Source: Rhizobium sp. Q54 (lineage in GTDB: Bacteria; Pseudomonadota; Alphaproteobacteria; Micropepsales; Micropepsaceae). Taken from it: 64,000 nt of DNA. The stretch lies in contig CAMAPL010000001.1 in assembly GCA_945860165.1 (NCBI GenBank), forward strand, positions 124,001-188,000, in the 5' to 3' direction. This document shows positions 34,955-43,027 of the stretch, one piece after another. The number at the start of each line of letters is the position of its first letter. Positions within the stretch are counted from its first letter, which is position 1. The notes under the pieces were generated by a model. That model was not told where the DNA came from. It worked only from the letters and a program-made list of their open reading frames with translations, and searched no databases. A program made the position numbers and the translations under genes.

Positions 34955-36805
34955 ATGTCATCCCCCCCCCCTGACAAAAAGACACAAACACCGCCGCCCG
35001 AATCGTACGGCACGGCGCCGGATGGGCTGAACACCCTGGAATTTACCCGCAACATGCTGACGGTCGGCATGAAGATCCAGCAGCTTCTGGTGGACTTCAT
35101 CGCGCGCATGGCCAAGCGCGACAAGGCCGCGCCCCTCGATCCGCTGAACATCTCCGGCGCAATGATGAACCTGGTAAAGGCGATGGGCGGCAACCGCGAT
35201 CAGGTGGCCCAGGCACAGGCGGAGTGGTGGAACAACTTCATGACGCTGTGGGAAACCACCGCACGCCGCATGCTCGGCGGGGAGGCGCCGTCGGTGGCGG
35301 AGCCGGCGCCCGGCGACCGCCGCTTCCGCGCCGACGAGTGGAAGCAGAACGAGGTTTTCGACTTCATCAAGCAGAGCTACCTGCTGACCGCCAACGCCAT
35401 GCAAAACATGGTGGGCAAGCTGAACGGGCTGGACGACAAAGAGCGCGGCCGGGTCGCCTTCTATACCCGCCAGTTCGCCGATGCTTTCGCGCCGACCAAT
35501 TTCCCCCTCACCAATCCCGATGTGCTGAAGGCGACGATCGCTTCCAATGGCGAGAACCTGGTCAAGGGACTGGACAACCTGCTGGCCGATATCGAGCGCG
35601 GCCAGGGCGAGCTTTCCATCCGCCAGTCGGCGGACGGTTTTGTCATCGGCGAGAATATCGCCACCGCGCCCGGCAAGGTCGTGTTCCGCAACAACACGAT
35701 GGAGCTGCTGCAGTATTCGCCGTCGACTGACGAGGTCCATGAGCGGCCGCTGCTGATCTTCCCGCCCTGGATCAACAAGTTCTACATCATCGATCTTCGG
35801 CCCGAGAACAGCTTCGTGCGCTGGCTGACGGCGCAGGGCTACACCGTGTTCCTGGTCAGCTGGGTCAATCCCGGCGCCGACATGGCCGATGCCGGATTCG
35901 AGGAATATATGCAGGGCGGCATCTTCGCTGCCCTGGACGCGGTGGAGAAAGCCACCGGCGTGCGCGATCCCAACTGCGTCGGCTATTGCATCGGCGGCAC
36001 ACTGCTGGCCGCCACCCTCGCCTACATGGCGGCCAAGCATGACGACCGGATTCATTCCGCCACCTTTTGGGCGGCACAGACCGATTTCAGCGACGCAGGC
36101 GAATTGTCGGTCTTCGTGGACGAAGCCCAGCTGGGCGCGCTGAAGTCCAAGATGGACAGCGAAGGCGGCGTGCTGCCCGGCTCCAAGATGGCAGGCGCTT
36201 TCAACATGCTGCGCGCCAACGACCTGATCTGGTCTTTCGTGATCAACAATTACCTGCTGGGCAAGCAGCCCATACCGTTCGACCTGCTCTATTGGAACAG
36301 CGACACGACGCGGATGCCGGAAAAACTGCATTTGTCCTACTTGCGCCAGTGCTACAAGGAAAATGCGCTGGCCACCGGCAAGATGGAGCTGGCGGGCGTC
36401 AATCTGTATCTGTCGAAGGTCAAGGTGCCGGTCTATCTGCAGTCGGCGCGCGAGGATCACATTGCCCCCGCCGCCTCGGTGTTCAAGTCGGTCAACCTGT
36501 TCGGCGGGCCGGTGCGTTTCATCATCGCAGGGTCAGGACACATCGCAGGCGTGATCAATCCGCCAGCGGCGAACAAGTATCAGCACTGGACAAACGACGC
36601 TTTTGAAAAAGGAAGTGGGGGCGCCAAAGACATCGAAACCTGGCGCGCCGGCGCGACCGAACATGCAGGTTCCTGGTGGCCGGACTGGGACCACTGGCTG
36701 TCCAAACTGTCGGGCAAGAAAATTCCGGCGCGTAAACCCGGCGATGGCAAGCTGAAAGTGCTGGGCGATGCGCCGGGGACCTATGTGAAGGTGAAAGCGC
36801 AATAG
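34955..36805 (+). CDS. phaC: Poly(3-hydroxyalkanoate) synthase, class I
   Basis: 616 aa. It polymerises 3-hydroxyacyl-CoA to PHA granules. The lipase-like box GYCIGG carries the nucleophile Cys (about residue 345). The catalytic Asp is in SAREDHIAP and the His in GSGHIAGVINPP. Family segments LIFPPWINKFYIIDL and QGYTVFLVSWVNPG are intact, and an N-terminal PhaC_N domain precedes them. The ATG at 34955 opens MSSPPPDKKTQ; an upstream ATG at 34928 is possible. No phaA or phaB is nearby. Confidence 0.95.
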   Translation: MSSPPPDKKTQTPPPESYGTAPDGLNTLEFTRNMLTVGMKIQQLLVDFIARMAKRDKAAPLDPLNISGAMMNLVKAMGGNRDQVAQAQAEWWNNFMTLWETTARRMLGGEAPSVAEPAPGDRRFRADEWKQNEVFDFIKQSYLLTANAMQNMVGKLNGLDDKERGRVAFYTRQFADAFAPTNFPLTNPDVLKATIASNGENLVKGLDNLLADIERGQGELSIRQSADGFVIGENIATAPGKVVFRNNTMELLQYSPSTDEVHERPLLIFPPWINKFYIIDLRPENSFVRWLTAQGYTVFLVSWVNPGADMADAGFEEYMQGGIFAALDAVEKATGVRDPNCVGYCIGGTLLAATLAYMAAKHDDRIHSATFWAAQTDFSDAGELSVFVDEAQLGALKSKMDSEGGVLPGSKMAGAFNMLRANDLIWSFVINNYLLGKQPIPFDLLYWNSDTTRMPEKLHLSYLRQCYKENALATGKMELAGVNLYLSKVKVPVYLQSAREDHIAPAASVFKSVNLFGGPVRFIIAGSGHIAGVINPPAANKYQHWTNDAFEKGSGGAKDIETWRAGATEHAGSWWPDWDHWLSKLSGKKIPARKPGDGKLKVLGDAPGTYVKVKAQ

Positions 36806-36823
36806 CAGCGCTATTGCGCTTTC
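36793..36823 (+). terminator. Perfect hairpin overlapping the phaC stop codon
   Basis: GAAAGCGCAATAGC - AGC - GCTATTGCGCTTTC, a 14-base perfect stem that contains the phaC TAG. There is no clear T-run, so it may be an mRNA-protecting structure as much as a terminator. Confidence 0.6.
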
Positions 36824-36986
36824 ATACCCGGCGAGAAAGACGCGGTAGCGCCTTTCGAGGGAAGGGGATCCAGACGGCAAACACGGCGCGGCCTTCAACA
36901 TTCTGGATCGTTCGTACGCTGCCGCTACGAACTTCCTCGCGCTTCGCGCTCGCCGGGGATGACACGAAAATCCTGGGCATTTCGTG
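36806..36986. other. Gap between convergent phaC and PDZ gene with repeat pieces
   Basis: It contains CCCGGCGAGAAAGACGCGG and CTCGCGCTTCGCGCTCGCCG plus CCGGGGATGACACG, fragments that resemble the inverted repeat at 44304-44347. No gene is visible. Confidence 0.5.
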
Positions 36987-38171
36987 TCAGTTGATCCGAC
37001 CGGGATACAGGCGCTCGTTCTCGCCGCCGGTCTGGTGATAGAAGCCCGGTCCATCTGCCCCACTCTGCCAATAGTCTTTCCGCGGATTGACCAGAAACAT
37101 CTCGCCCTTAATGTTGTGGACATAGCCCTTGCGCAGCACACTCAAATAGGTGGCGGCGAAATCACTGTCCTCGCAGGCGCCCTTGATGCAGCGCAGGGAA
37201 ATCCCCGTCGCTAGCAGCGCCGGATCGCGCAGTTTTGTCGGCGCTGCGCAACGCAAGGTCAGCGCCACCGCCCCTATCAGCGGCTTGCCCCAGGCAACAT
37301 CGCTGCCGAGCATCGCCGCCAGCCACAGAGCGATGCGCCCATCGATGACGCGATAGAGCACGAAACCCGCGCCGCCCTTGCGATTGCCGAAATCCTGCAG
37401 CACGAAACTAAAGGGCCGCGCCTGCGGTGGTGTCAGCACCGCAGGCGCGCCGAAAGTCTTCTCCAGATAGGTTTTGAGGAAGGCCTGCGGATCGGCGCCG
37501 TCCAGCGCCGCGCTGTGATGGATCGCATGGGCGAAGCCTTCCCCTGCCATAACATGCAGCGTGTCAGACAGATGGCCGGCGACTTTCCACCTCTCTGGCG
37601 CAAAGCCGTTGCAGGGTCCATCACCCAGCTCCAAAAGCGGCACCGGCTTTATAGTGGCGCCGCGCAGAATGCGTTTCGACCAGGCGGCATTGGCAGCGAC
37701 AGTCAAGACGGCCGGAATTTCCTTCGCCAGCGTGCGCGGCGGATGCACGTAGCGTTTCTTGCCAACAGGCGGCGCGGCATCGAAGGTCAGCGCCACCTCG
37801 CGCGGCCGCACTTCGCCTTTGGTGATATCGTAGAGCGTGAAGGTGAAGCGTTCCCCTGCCCGGCCTGCGCGCACCAGGTCGGAGGCCTGCCGCGCCGAAA
37901 GAACGGTCACGCCATTGATCGCAGCCACGACTTCGCCCGGCACGATCCCGGCCTCGGCGGCGGGGCTGTCCGCCATCGCGTTGGTCACCAGCGCCCCGCC
38001 GCGCTTTAGCATCGGAGTGCGAGCGGAGGCGCCAGGCGTCAGCGCACCGAACTCCAGGCCGGAAAAGCCGCCGGGCACGGGCGCGGCATGAATGGCATAC
38101 AGAACCGCGCACGCAAACAGCGCGAGCGCTGCGGCGATGCTGATGCATATGCCTTGCCAGCCTCGAAACAT
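36987..38171 (-). CDS. PDZ-domain secreted or membrane-anchored protein, function unknown
   Basis: 394 aa. An N-terminal hydrophobic segment (ICISIAAALALFACAVLYAIHA) is a signal or anchor. A PDZ domain covers about 30-130 (GALVTNAMADSPAAEAGIVPGEVVAAINGVTV). The remaining 260 residues are unrecognised, with several Cys (DGPCNGF, LRCAAPT, LRCIKGACEDSDF). No protease triad is evident. ATG 38171 has AGAAG seven bases upstream. A TTG at 38195 overlapping the argC stop (TTGA) is an alternative. Confidence 0.75.
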   Translation of the reverse strand: MFRGWQGICISIAAALALFACAVLYAIHAAPVPGGFSGLEFGALTPGASARTPMLKRGGALVTNAMADSPAAEAGIVPGEVVAAINGVTVLSARQASDLVRAGRAGERFTFTLYDITKGEVRPREVALTFDAAPPVGKKRYVHPPRTLAKEIPAVLTVAANAAWSKRILRGATIKPVPLLELGDGPCNGFAPERWKVAGHLSDTLHVMAGEGFAHAIHHSAALDGADPQAFLKTYLEKTFGAPAVLTPPQARPFSFVLQDFGNRKGGAGFVLYRVIDGRIALWLAAMLGSDVAWGKPLIGAVALTLRCAAPTKLRDPALLATGISLRCIKGACEDSDFAATYLSVLRKGYVHNIKGEMFLVNPRKDYWQSGADGPGFYHQTGGENERLYPGRIN

Positions 38172-38191
38172 GAGGCGGCTTCTAGCACAGA

Positions 38192-39145
38192 TCAAAGGCC
38201 TGTGGTTTCCGGCAAGCCGAGCATGATGTTCATGTTCTGAACCGCCGCGCCGCTGGCACCCTTGCCCAGATTGTCAAAGACCGCGACCAGCCGCGCCTGC
38301 GCCGATTTTTCATTGGCAAAGACATAGAGGGTGACGCCATTGCTACCGGCCAGGATTTCGGCATCCAGCGAAGTGGCGGCGGCGGCATCTTCCAGCGAGG
38401 CAACCTTGACCAGCGGGCGGTCGGGATAGGCCTTCACCAGCGCGGCATGAAGATCGCGCGCGGCCGGCTTGCCGGGCAGCGCCCACAATTGCAGCGGCAC
38501 CTCGACCAGCATACCGCGATAGAAACGCCCGACGCTGGGCTCGAACAAGGGCGGATGGGCCAGCCCGCCATGCTGCTGCATTTCGGGAAGATGCTTGTGC
38601 GACAGGTTCAGGCCATAGATGCGCGACACCGTCTCGCTATAATCGGCAGAGGCCTTGTCTTCGAATTCCGCAATCATGCTTTTGCCGCCGCCGGAATAGC
38701 CGGTGACGCCGTTTACGGTGACGGGGAAATCCGCTGGCACCAGACCGGCGCGCACCAGTGGCCGTATGATGGCCAGAAAGCCGGTCGGCCAGCAGCCGGG
38801 ATTGCTCACCCGCTTGGAGGCCGCGATGCGGTCATTGCCGTCCACTTCCAGTTCCGGGAAACCATAGGTCCAGCCCGGCGCGACACGATGAGCACTGGAG
38901 GCGTCGATCACCCGCACAGCGGGATTGTCGATCAGGGTGACGGCCTCCTTCGCCGCCTCATCGGGCAGACACAGGATCACCAGGTCGGCATCGTTCAGCG
39001 CGGATTTGCGTGCCGCCGCATTCTTGCGGTCGGCATCGGCCAGGGTGATCAGCGAAAGTTCGCTGCGGCCCGCCAGACGCTCGCGGATTTCCAGCCCGGT
39101 GGTGCCGGCGGCGCCGTCGATGAAGATTTTTGCCTGCTTGCTCAT
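38192..39145 (-). CDS. argC: N-acetyl-gamma-glutamyl-phosphate reductase, type 2
   Basis: 317 aa, the short (type 2) ArgC form. NADP-dependent third step of arginine synthesis. Active-site Cys 118 in SNPGCWPTGF, N-terminal Rossmann loop FIDGAAGTTGLEI, and the HKHLPEMQQH segment. The start MSKQAKIF at 39145 is preferred over a TTG/ATG six codons upstream. It follows rpsI in the order rplM-rpsI-argC usual for alphaproteobacteria, but a strong terminator separates them. Confidence 0.95.
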   Translation of the reverse strand: MSKQAKIFIDGAAGTTGLEIRERLAGRSELSLITLADADRKNAAARKSALNDADLVILCLPDEAAKEAVTLIDNPAVRVIDASSAHRVAPGWTYGFPELEVDGNDRIAASKRVSNPGCWPTGFLAIIRPLVRAGLVPADFPVTVNGVTGYSGGGKSMIAEFEDKASADYSETVSRIYGLNLSHKHLPEMQQHGGLAHPPLFEPSVGRFYRGMLVEVPLQLWALPGKPAARDLHAALVKAYPDRPLVKVASLEDAAAATSLDAEILAGSNGVTLYVFANEKSAQARLVAVFDNLGKGASGAAVQNMNIMLGLPETTGL

Positions 39146-39204
39146 CTGGTTGCTTCCGAACATTGATTTGAACGTATCCGCCTTTTAGCCCAATTCATCC
39201 CCAC

Positions 39205-39247
39205 AAAACAAAAACGGCGCGGATTGCTCCGCGCCGTTTTTGTTTGT
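39205..39247 (-). terminator. Strong Rho-independent terminator after rpsI
   Basis: CAAAAACGGCGCGG and CCGCGCCGTTTTTG form a 14-base perfect stem around ATTGCT. A- and T-runs make it bidirectional. It limits read-through from the ribosomal operon into argC. Confidence 0.92.
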
Positions 39248-39259
39248 TCCTGAAGCGGG

Positions 39260-39748
39260 TTAGCGTTTCGAGAACTGGAACGAACGGCGCGCCTTCGGGC
39301 GGCCATACTTCTTGCGTTCGACGGCGCGCGGATCGCGGGTCAGGAAGCCGCCCGGCTTCAGCACGGGGCGCAGGGTCGGTTCATAATTGACCAGCGCGCG
39401 GCTGATGCCATGACGCACGGCGCCGGCCTGGCCCGAAAGCCCGCCGCCATTGACCGTAACGACGACATCGAACTGGCCATCGCGGCTCGCCGCGATCAGC
39501 GGCTGGCGCAGGATCATGCGCAAAACCGGACGGGCGAAATAGACGGTTTCGTCGCGGCCGTTGACGGTGATCTTACCGCTACCCGGCTTGATCCAGACGC
39601 GGGCGACCGATTCCTTGCGGCGGCCCGTGGCATAGGCGCGGCCCTTGGAGTCGCGCTTGCTGTCGATCTTGGAAGGATCAACGGCTTCGGCCGCCTTGGC
39701 CTTGATCAGCGTGGTCTTGAGTTCGGTGAACTTGTTCTCTTCCGCCAT
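39260..39748 (-). CDS. rpsI: 30S ribosomal protein S9
   Basis: 162 aa. The core has [20 protein letters not shown], the [19 protein letters not shown] region and [19 protein letters not shown]. The basic C-terminal tail [18 protein letters not shown] reaches the P-site tRNA. It carries the 30-residue N-terminal extension found in alphaproteobacteria. It follows rplM by two bases and is part of the same transcript. Confidence 0.97.
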   Translation of the reverse strand: MAEENKFTELKTTLIKAKAAEAVDPSKIDSKRDSKGRAYATGRRKESVARVWIKPGSGKITVNGRDETVYFARPVLRMILRQPLIAASRDGQFDVVVTVNGGGLSGQAGAVRHGISRALVNYEPTLRPVLKPGGFLTRDPRAVERKKYGRPKARRSFQFSKR

Positions 39749-39750
39749 GG

Positions 39751-40227
39751 TCAGGCCGCCTTCGTCTTATACTGAGTGTTCTTGGGGTTCATCTTGGCAA
39801 CATCAAGCATGGCAGCCTGCTGCGCCTCATGCGGATGGTCGGCGCCGGGATAGACGCGCAGGTTGGACATCTGGCGGCGGCCCAGCGGACCGCGCGGCAC
39901 CATGCGTTCAACCGCCTTCTCCAGGATGCGCTCCGGGAATTTGCCGGCCATGATGGCGCCCGCGGTGCGTTCCTTGATGCCGCCGATATAGCCAGTGTGA
40001 TGGTAGTAAACCTTCTTCTTCAGCTTGTTGCCGGTCAGCACGACCTTGGCGGCGTTGATCACGATGATGTTGTCACCGCAGTCCATGTGCGGGGTGTAGG
40101 TCACCTTGTGCTTGCCGCGCAGGCGCATGGCGATGATCGAAGCCAAGCGACCCACGACCAGCCCTTCGGCGTCGATCAGTATCCACTTCTTTTCGATCTC
40201 GGAGGCTTTCGCCGAGTAGGTTTTCAT
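39751..40227 (-). CDS. rplM: 50S ribosomal protein L13
   Basis: 158 aa. [52 protein letters not shown] and the ribosomal L13 signature region [27 protein letters not shown] are intact. The start MKTYSAK at 40227 fits the family. A clear promoter lies 29 bases upstream. Confidence 0.97.
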   Translation of the reverse strand: MKTYSAKASEIEKKWILIDAEGLVVGRLASIIAMRLRGKHKVTYTPHMDCGDNIIVINAAKVVLTGNKLKKKVYYHHTGYIGGIKERTAGAIMAGKFPERILEKAVERMVPRGPLGRRQMSNLRVYPGADHPHEAQQAAMLDVAKMNPKNTQYKTKAA

Positions 40228-40255
40228 GGCGGGATTTCCGTTGATTTGACGGGCG

Positions 40256-40284
40256 CGTATACGGTCACGTGCCCGTATGGTCAA
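40256..40284 (-). promoter_or_regulatory. Sigma70-type promoter of rplM-rpsI
   Basis: On the minus strand: -35 TTGACC (40284-40279), 17-base spacer, -10 TATACG (40261-40256). The spacer contains the palindromic CACGTGACC. The -10 ends 29 bases before the L13 ATG. It is the best consensus match noted in the window. Confidence 0.7.
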
Positions 40285-40389
40285 TAGAAATGTCGATATA
40301 TCAGGCATTTTCCAATGGTGGTATTATAATACCGTATCACAGGGGCGCGGAAGGTGTAATTGCCACAGGCGCGCACTACATTCGCCGCC

Positions 40390-41187
40390 ATGACCGCTTC
40401 GCCCCACCTCCTGCTCTCCGCCCATACTGGCGGCGTACTGCGCCTGATCCTCAACCGGCCGGCCGCGCGCAACGCTCTGTCGTCCGACCTGATGACGTTG
40501 CTGCAGGCGGCGCTGGACGGGGCGGCCACCGACAACGCCACCAAGGTGATCGTGATCGCCGCCGAAGGGCCGGTCTTTTCCTCGGGCCATGACCTGAAAG
40601 AACTGGCGGCGCACCGCGCCGACGGGGACAAGGGCGCAGGCGCCTATGCCGCGCTCTTCACCCAATGTTCGGCGATGATGCAGACCATCGTGCGCAATCC
40701 CAAGCCGGTGATCGCACAGGTGCAAGGCATCGCCACGGCAGCGGGATGCCAGCTGGTGGCCAGCTGCGACCTGGCGGTGGCCTCGACCTCGGCGCGCTTC
40801 GCCACCCCGGGGGTCAATATTGGCCTGTTCTGTTCGACGCCCATGGTGGCGCTGTCGCGCAACATTGCGCGCAAGGCAGCGATGGAGATGCTGCTGACCG
40901 GCGAAATGATCGACGGCGAGGAAGCCCGCCGCATCGGATTGATCAACCGCGTGGTGGCGCCCGAACTGCTGGAAGCCGAAACCATGGCGCTGGCCACCCG
41001 CATTGCCGCCAAGCCGCGCGCCACCATCAAGACCGGCAAGGAAGCTTTCTATCGCCAGTTGGAGATGAAGCTGGACGAGGCCTATGGCTATGCCAGCAAG
41101 GTGATGACCGAGAACATGCTTGACGCAGAATCCTGCGAAGGCATCGGGGCGTTTCTTGAGAAACGGGAACCGACGTGGCCGAATTAA
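40390..41187 (+). CDS. Enoyl-CoA hydratase/isomerase-family protein, ECHDC3-like, catalytic Glu pair missing
   Basis: 265 aa crotonase-fold protein. The CoA-binding and oxyanion segments are intact (RPAARNALSSDLM, SSGHDLKEL, GIATAAGCQLVASCDLAVA). The two glutamates of classical hydratases are replaced: Gln in AAGCQL and Gly-Val-Asn in ATPGVNIGLFCSTP. This pattern is shared with the ECHDC3-like group, whose reaction is uncertain. The ATG at 40390 fits the family start. It overlaps the CoA-binding gene by 13 bases. Confidence 0.85.
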   Translation: MTASPHLLLSAHTGGVLRLILNRPAARNALSSDLMTLLQAALDGAATDNATKVIVIAAEGPVFSSGHDLKELAAHRADGDKGAGAYAALFTQCSAMMQTIVRNPKPVIAQVQGIATAAGCQLVASCDLAVASTSARFATPGVNIGLFCSTPMVALSRNIARKAAMEMLLTGEMIDGEEARRIGLINRVVAPELLEAETMALATRIAAKPRATIKTGKEAFYRQLEMKLDEAYGYASKVMTENMLDAESCEGIGAFLEKREPTWPN

Positions 41188-41714
41188 ACCAACAAGCTTT
41201 GCCACAATATCCCGACGCACTGATCAAAACGATCCTGCGCAGCGTCAAGACCATCGCCATGGTGGGGGCCAGCGGCAACGGCATCCGCCCCTCCTATTTC
41301 GCAATGATGTATCTGCTGAACAAGGGTTACAAAGTCATCCCGGTAAATCCAGGCATGGTGGGCAAGGACATCCTCGGCCAGACAGTTTACGCCGCGCTGA
41401 AAGACGTTCCCGCGCCGGTGGACATGGTGGATATCTTCCGCGAAGCCAAATACGCGCCCGGCATTGCGCGCGAAGCGGTGGCGGAAAAAGACCGGCTGGG
41501 CCTCAAGATTCTCTGGATGCAGCTGGGCGTGATCAGTCCCGAAGCGGAAAAGATCGCCCATGATGCCGGTCTGACCGTAGTAATGAACCGTTGTCCCAAG
41601 ATCGAGCATGGCCGCTTTTCCGGCGAGATCGGCTGGATGGGCGTCAACCGCCGCATCATCGACAATCGCAAGCCCTTGCTGTTCTGCAAAGGCGGCAGCC
41701 TCAAGCGGCTCTAG
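41175..41714 (+). CDS. CoA-binding domain protein (YccU-like)
   Basis: 179 aa. A single Rossmann CoA-binding domain: TIAMVGASGNGIRPSYFAMMYL, YKVIPVNPG and DMVDIFREAKYAPGIA, ending with the CPKIEH segment typical of YccU-like proteins. The biochemical role is unknown. It starts with GTG at 41175 inside the preceding gene, so the two crotonase/CoA genes are coupled. Confidence 0.88.
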   Translation: MAELNQQALPQYPDALIKTILRSVKTIAMVGASGNGIRPSYFAMMYLLNKGYKVIPVNPGMVGKDILGQTVYAALKDVPAPVDMVDIFREAKYAPGIAREAVAEKDRLGLKILWMQLGVISPEAEKIAHDAGLTVVMNRCPKIEHGRFSGEIGWMGVNRRIIDNRKPLLFCKGGSLKRL

Positions 41715-41722
41715 GAGACGAC

Positions 41723-42526
41723 ATGCGAGCAGTTACTTTTGGCTTTTGTGCCGCTGTGTTGGTGGCTGGCATCGCTGTGGCGCAACCCGTTATGCACAGT
41801 CTGGAGGCGGAGGAAGCGCAGCAGGGCGTGGCCTCCGACGGCACCTATGCCTATGCCATCGACAATTCGCGCATCGGAAAATACGACATAAAGACCGGAC
41901 AGCGCGTCGCCCAATGGGAAGGCCCGAGTGGCCTGTTCCCGCACATGAATGCCTGCACCCTGGTTGACAAGCGCCTGCTCTGCGCCGCCTCCAATTTTCC
42001 CCAGGTGCCGATGACCAGCGCGATCGAGATTTTCGATCCGGTCGCCATGAAGCATCTTACGACCATCTCGCTGGGGATGGGCATCGGATCGCTGACCTGG
42101 GTGGATCGCAAGGACGGTTTCTGGTGGGCGGGTTTTGCCAATTACGCCGGCAAGGCCGGCGAGCCGGGACATGACCATCGTTACACAAGCGTGTTGAAGC
42201 TCGATGACCAGTGGCGGCAGCTGGAAGGCTGGACCCTGCCCGACGCGGTTCTGGAGCGCATGGCGCCGATGAGCAATTCGGGCGGCGGCTGGGGCGATGA
42301 CGGACTGCTTTATCTGACGGGCCACGACCGGCCGGAAATCTATGCCCTGCGCCTGCCCAAGGCCGGTTCGACCCTGGAACTGGCCGCCACGCTGCCCATT
42401 CCCTTTGAAGGCCAGGCGATTGACTGGGACCCCAAGGCCAAGCGCCTGCTGTGGGGTATCAGCCGCAAGGACCGCAAGGCCATCGCCGTCATCCTGCCCA
42501 ACGTGGAAACCAATGTCGCTCGATAA
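41723..42526 (+). CDS. Secreted protein of unknown function, possibly beta-propeller-like
   Basis: 267 aa. The signal peptide (MRAVTFGFCAAVLVAGIAVA) is followed by sequence with repeating strand-turn blocks (GTYAYAIDNSRIGKYDIKTG, AIEIFDPVAMKHLTTISLG, DGLLYLTGHDRPEIYALRLP, AIDWDPKAKRLLWGIS) that recall propeller blades. There is no catalytic motif. AGGAG eight bases upstream supports ATG 41723. It lies between the CoA-binding protein and the GST. Confidence 0.65.
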   Translation: MRAVTFGFCAAVLVAGIAVAQPVMHSLEAEEAQQGVASDGTYAYAIDNSRIGKYDIKTGQRVAQWEGPSGLFPHMNACTLVDKRLLCAASNFPQVPMTSAIEIFDPVAMKHLTTISLGMGIGSLTWVDRKDGFWWAGFANYAGKAGEPGHDHRYTSVLKLDDQWRQLEGWTLPDAVLERMAPMSNSGGGWGDDGLLYLTGHDRPEIYALRLPKAGSTLELAATLPIPFEGQAIDWDPKAKRLLWGISRKDRKAIAVILPNVETNVAR

Positions 42527-42533
42527 TGCCGCA

Positions 42534-43016
42534 ATGACCGTCTATGGCGATTCCATCTCAGGCAATTGCCTGAAGGTGAAATTCGTTGCCGCCCGCCTTG
42601 GCCTGCCCTTTGACTGGGTCGAGGTCAGCGTGCTGGCCAAGCAGACACGCACGCCGGAATTCCTTGCGATAAACCCCGCCGGCCAAGTGCCGGTGGTGCG
42701 CTTCGCCGACAACAATGTGCTGGCCCAGTCCAAGGCCATCATCCTGCATCTGGCGGTAGGCAGCGATCTGATACCGGGTGACGCGTTTGAACGCGCCCAG
42801 ATGTACCAATGGCTGTTCTGGGAACAGTATAGCCACGAGACCGCCATCGCCCAGCGCTGTTATTTTGTCGGCGAGAAACTCAGCCTCGCCGATATCGCGC
42901 TGGTGGCCTACACCCGCTTTGCCCATCAGGCGTCGATTGATCTGGCGCAGTACCCGCATGTGAAGAACTGGTTGCGCCGCATCGAAACCGACCTTAACAT
43001 CGAACACGCCCAATAG
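42534..43016 (+). CDS. Glutathione S-transferase with a large internal deletion
   Basis: 160 aa, against about 200 for the family. The thioredoxin-like domain is complete (VYGDSISGNCLKVKF, FLAINPAGQVPVVRF, AQSKAIILHLA). The helical domain jumps from WEQYSHETAIAQR to CYFVGEKLSLADIALVAYTR, missing about 38 residues that normally form the middle helices. The loss is in frame and there is no stop. The start is ATG 42534; an in-frame ATG seven codons earlier overlaps the preceding gene. Probably inactive or altered. Confidence 0.75.
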   Translation: MTVYGDSISGNCLKVKFVAARLGLPFDWVEVSVLAKQTRTPEFLAINPAGQVPVVRFADNNVLAQSKAIILHLAVGSDLIPGDAFERAQMYQWLFWEQYSHETAIAQRCYFVGEKLSLADIALVAYTRFAHQASIDLAQYPHVKNWLRRIETDLNIEHAQ

Positions 43017-43027
43017 AGGGAAATGCC

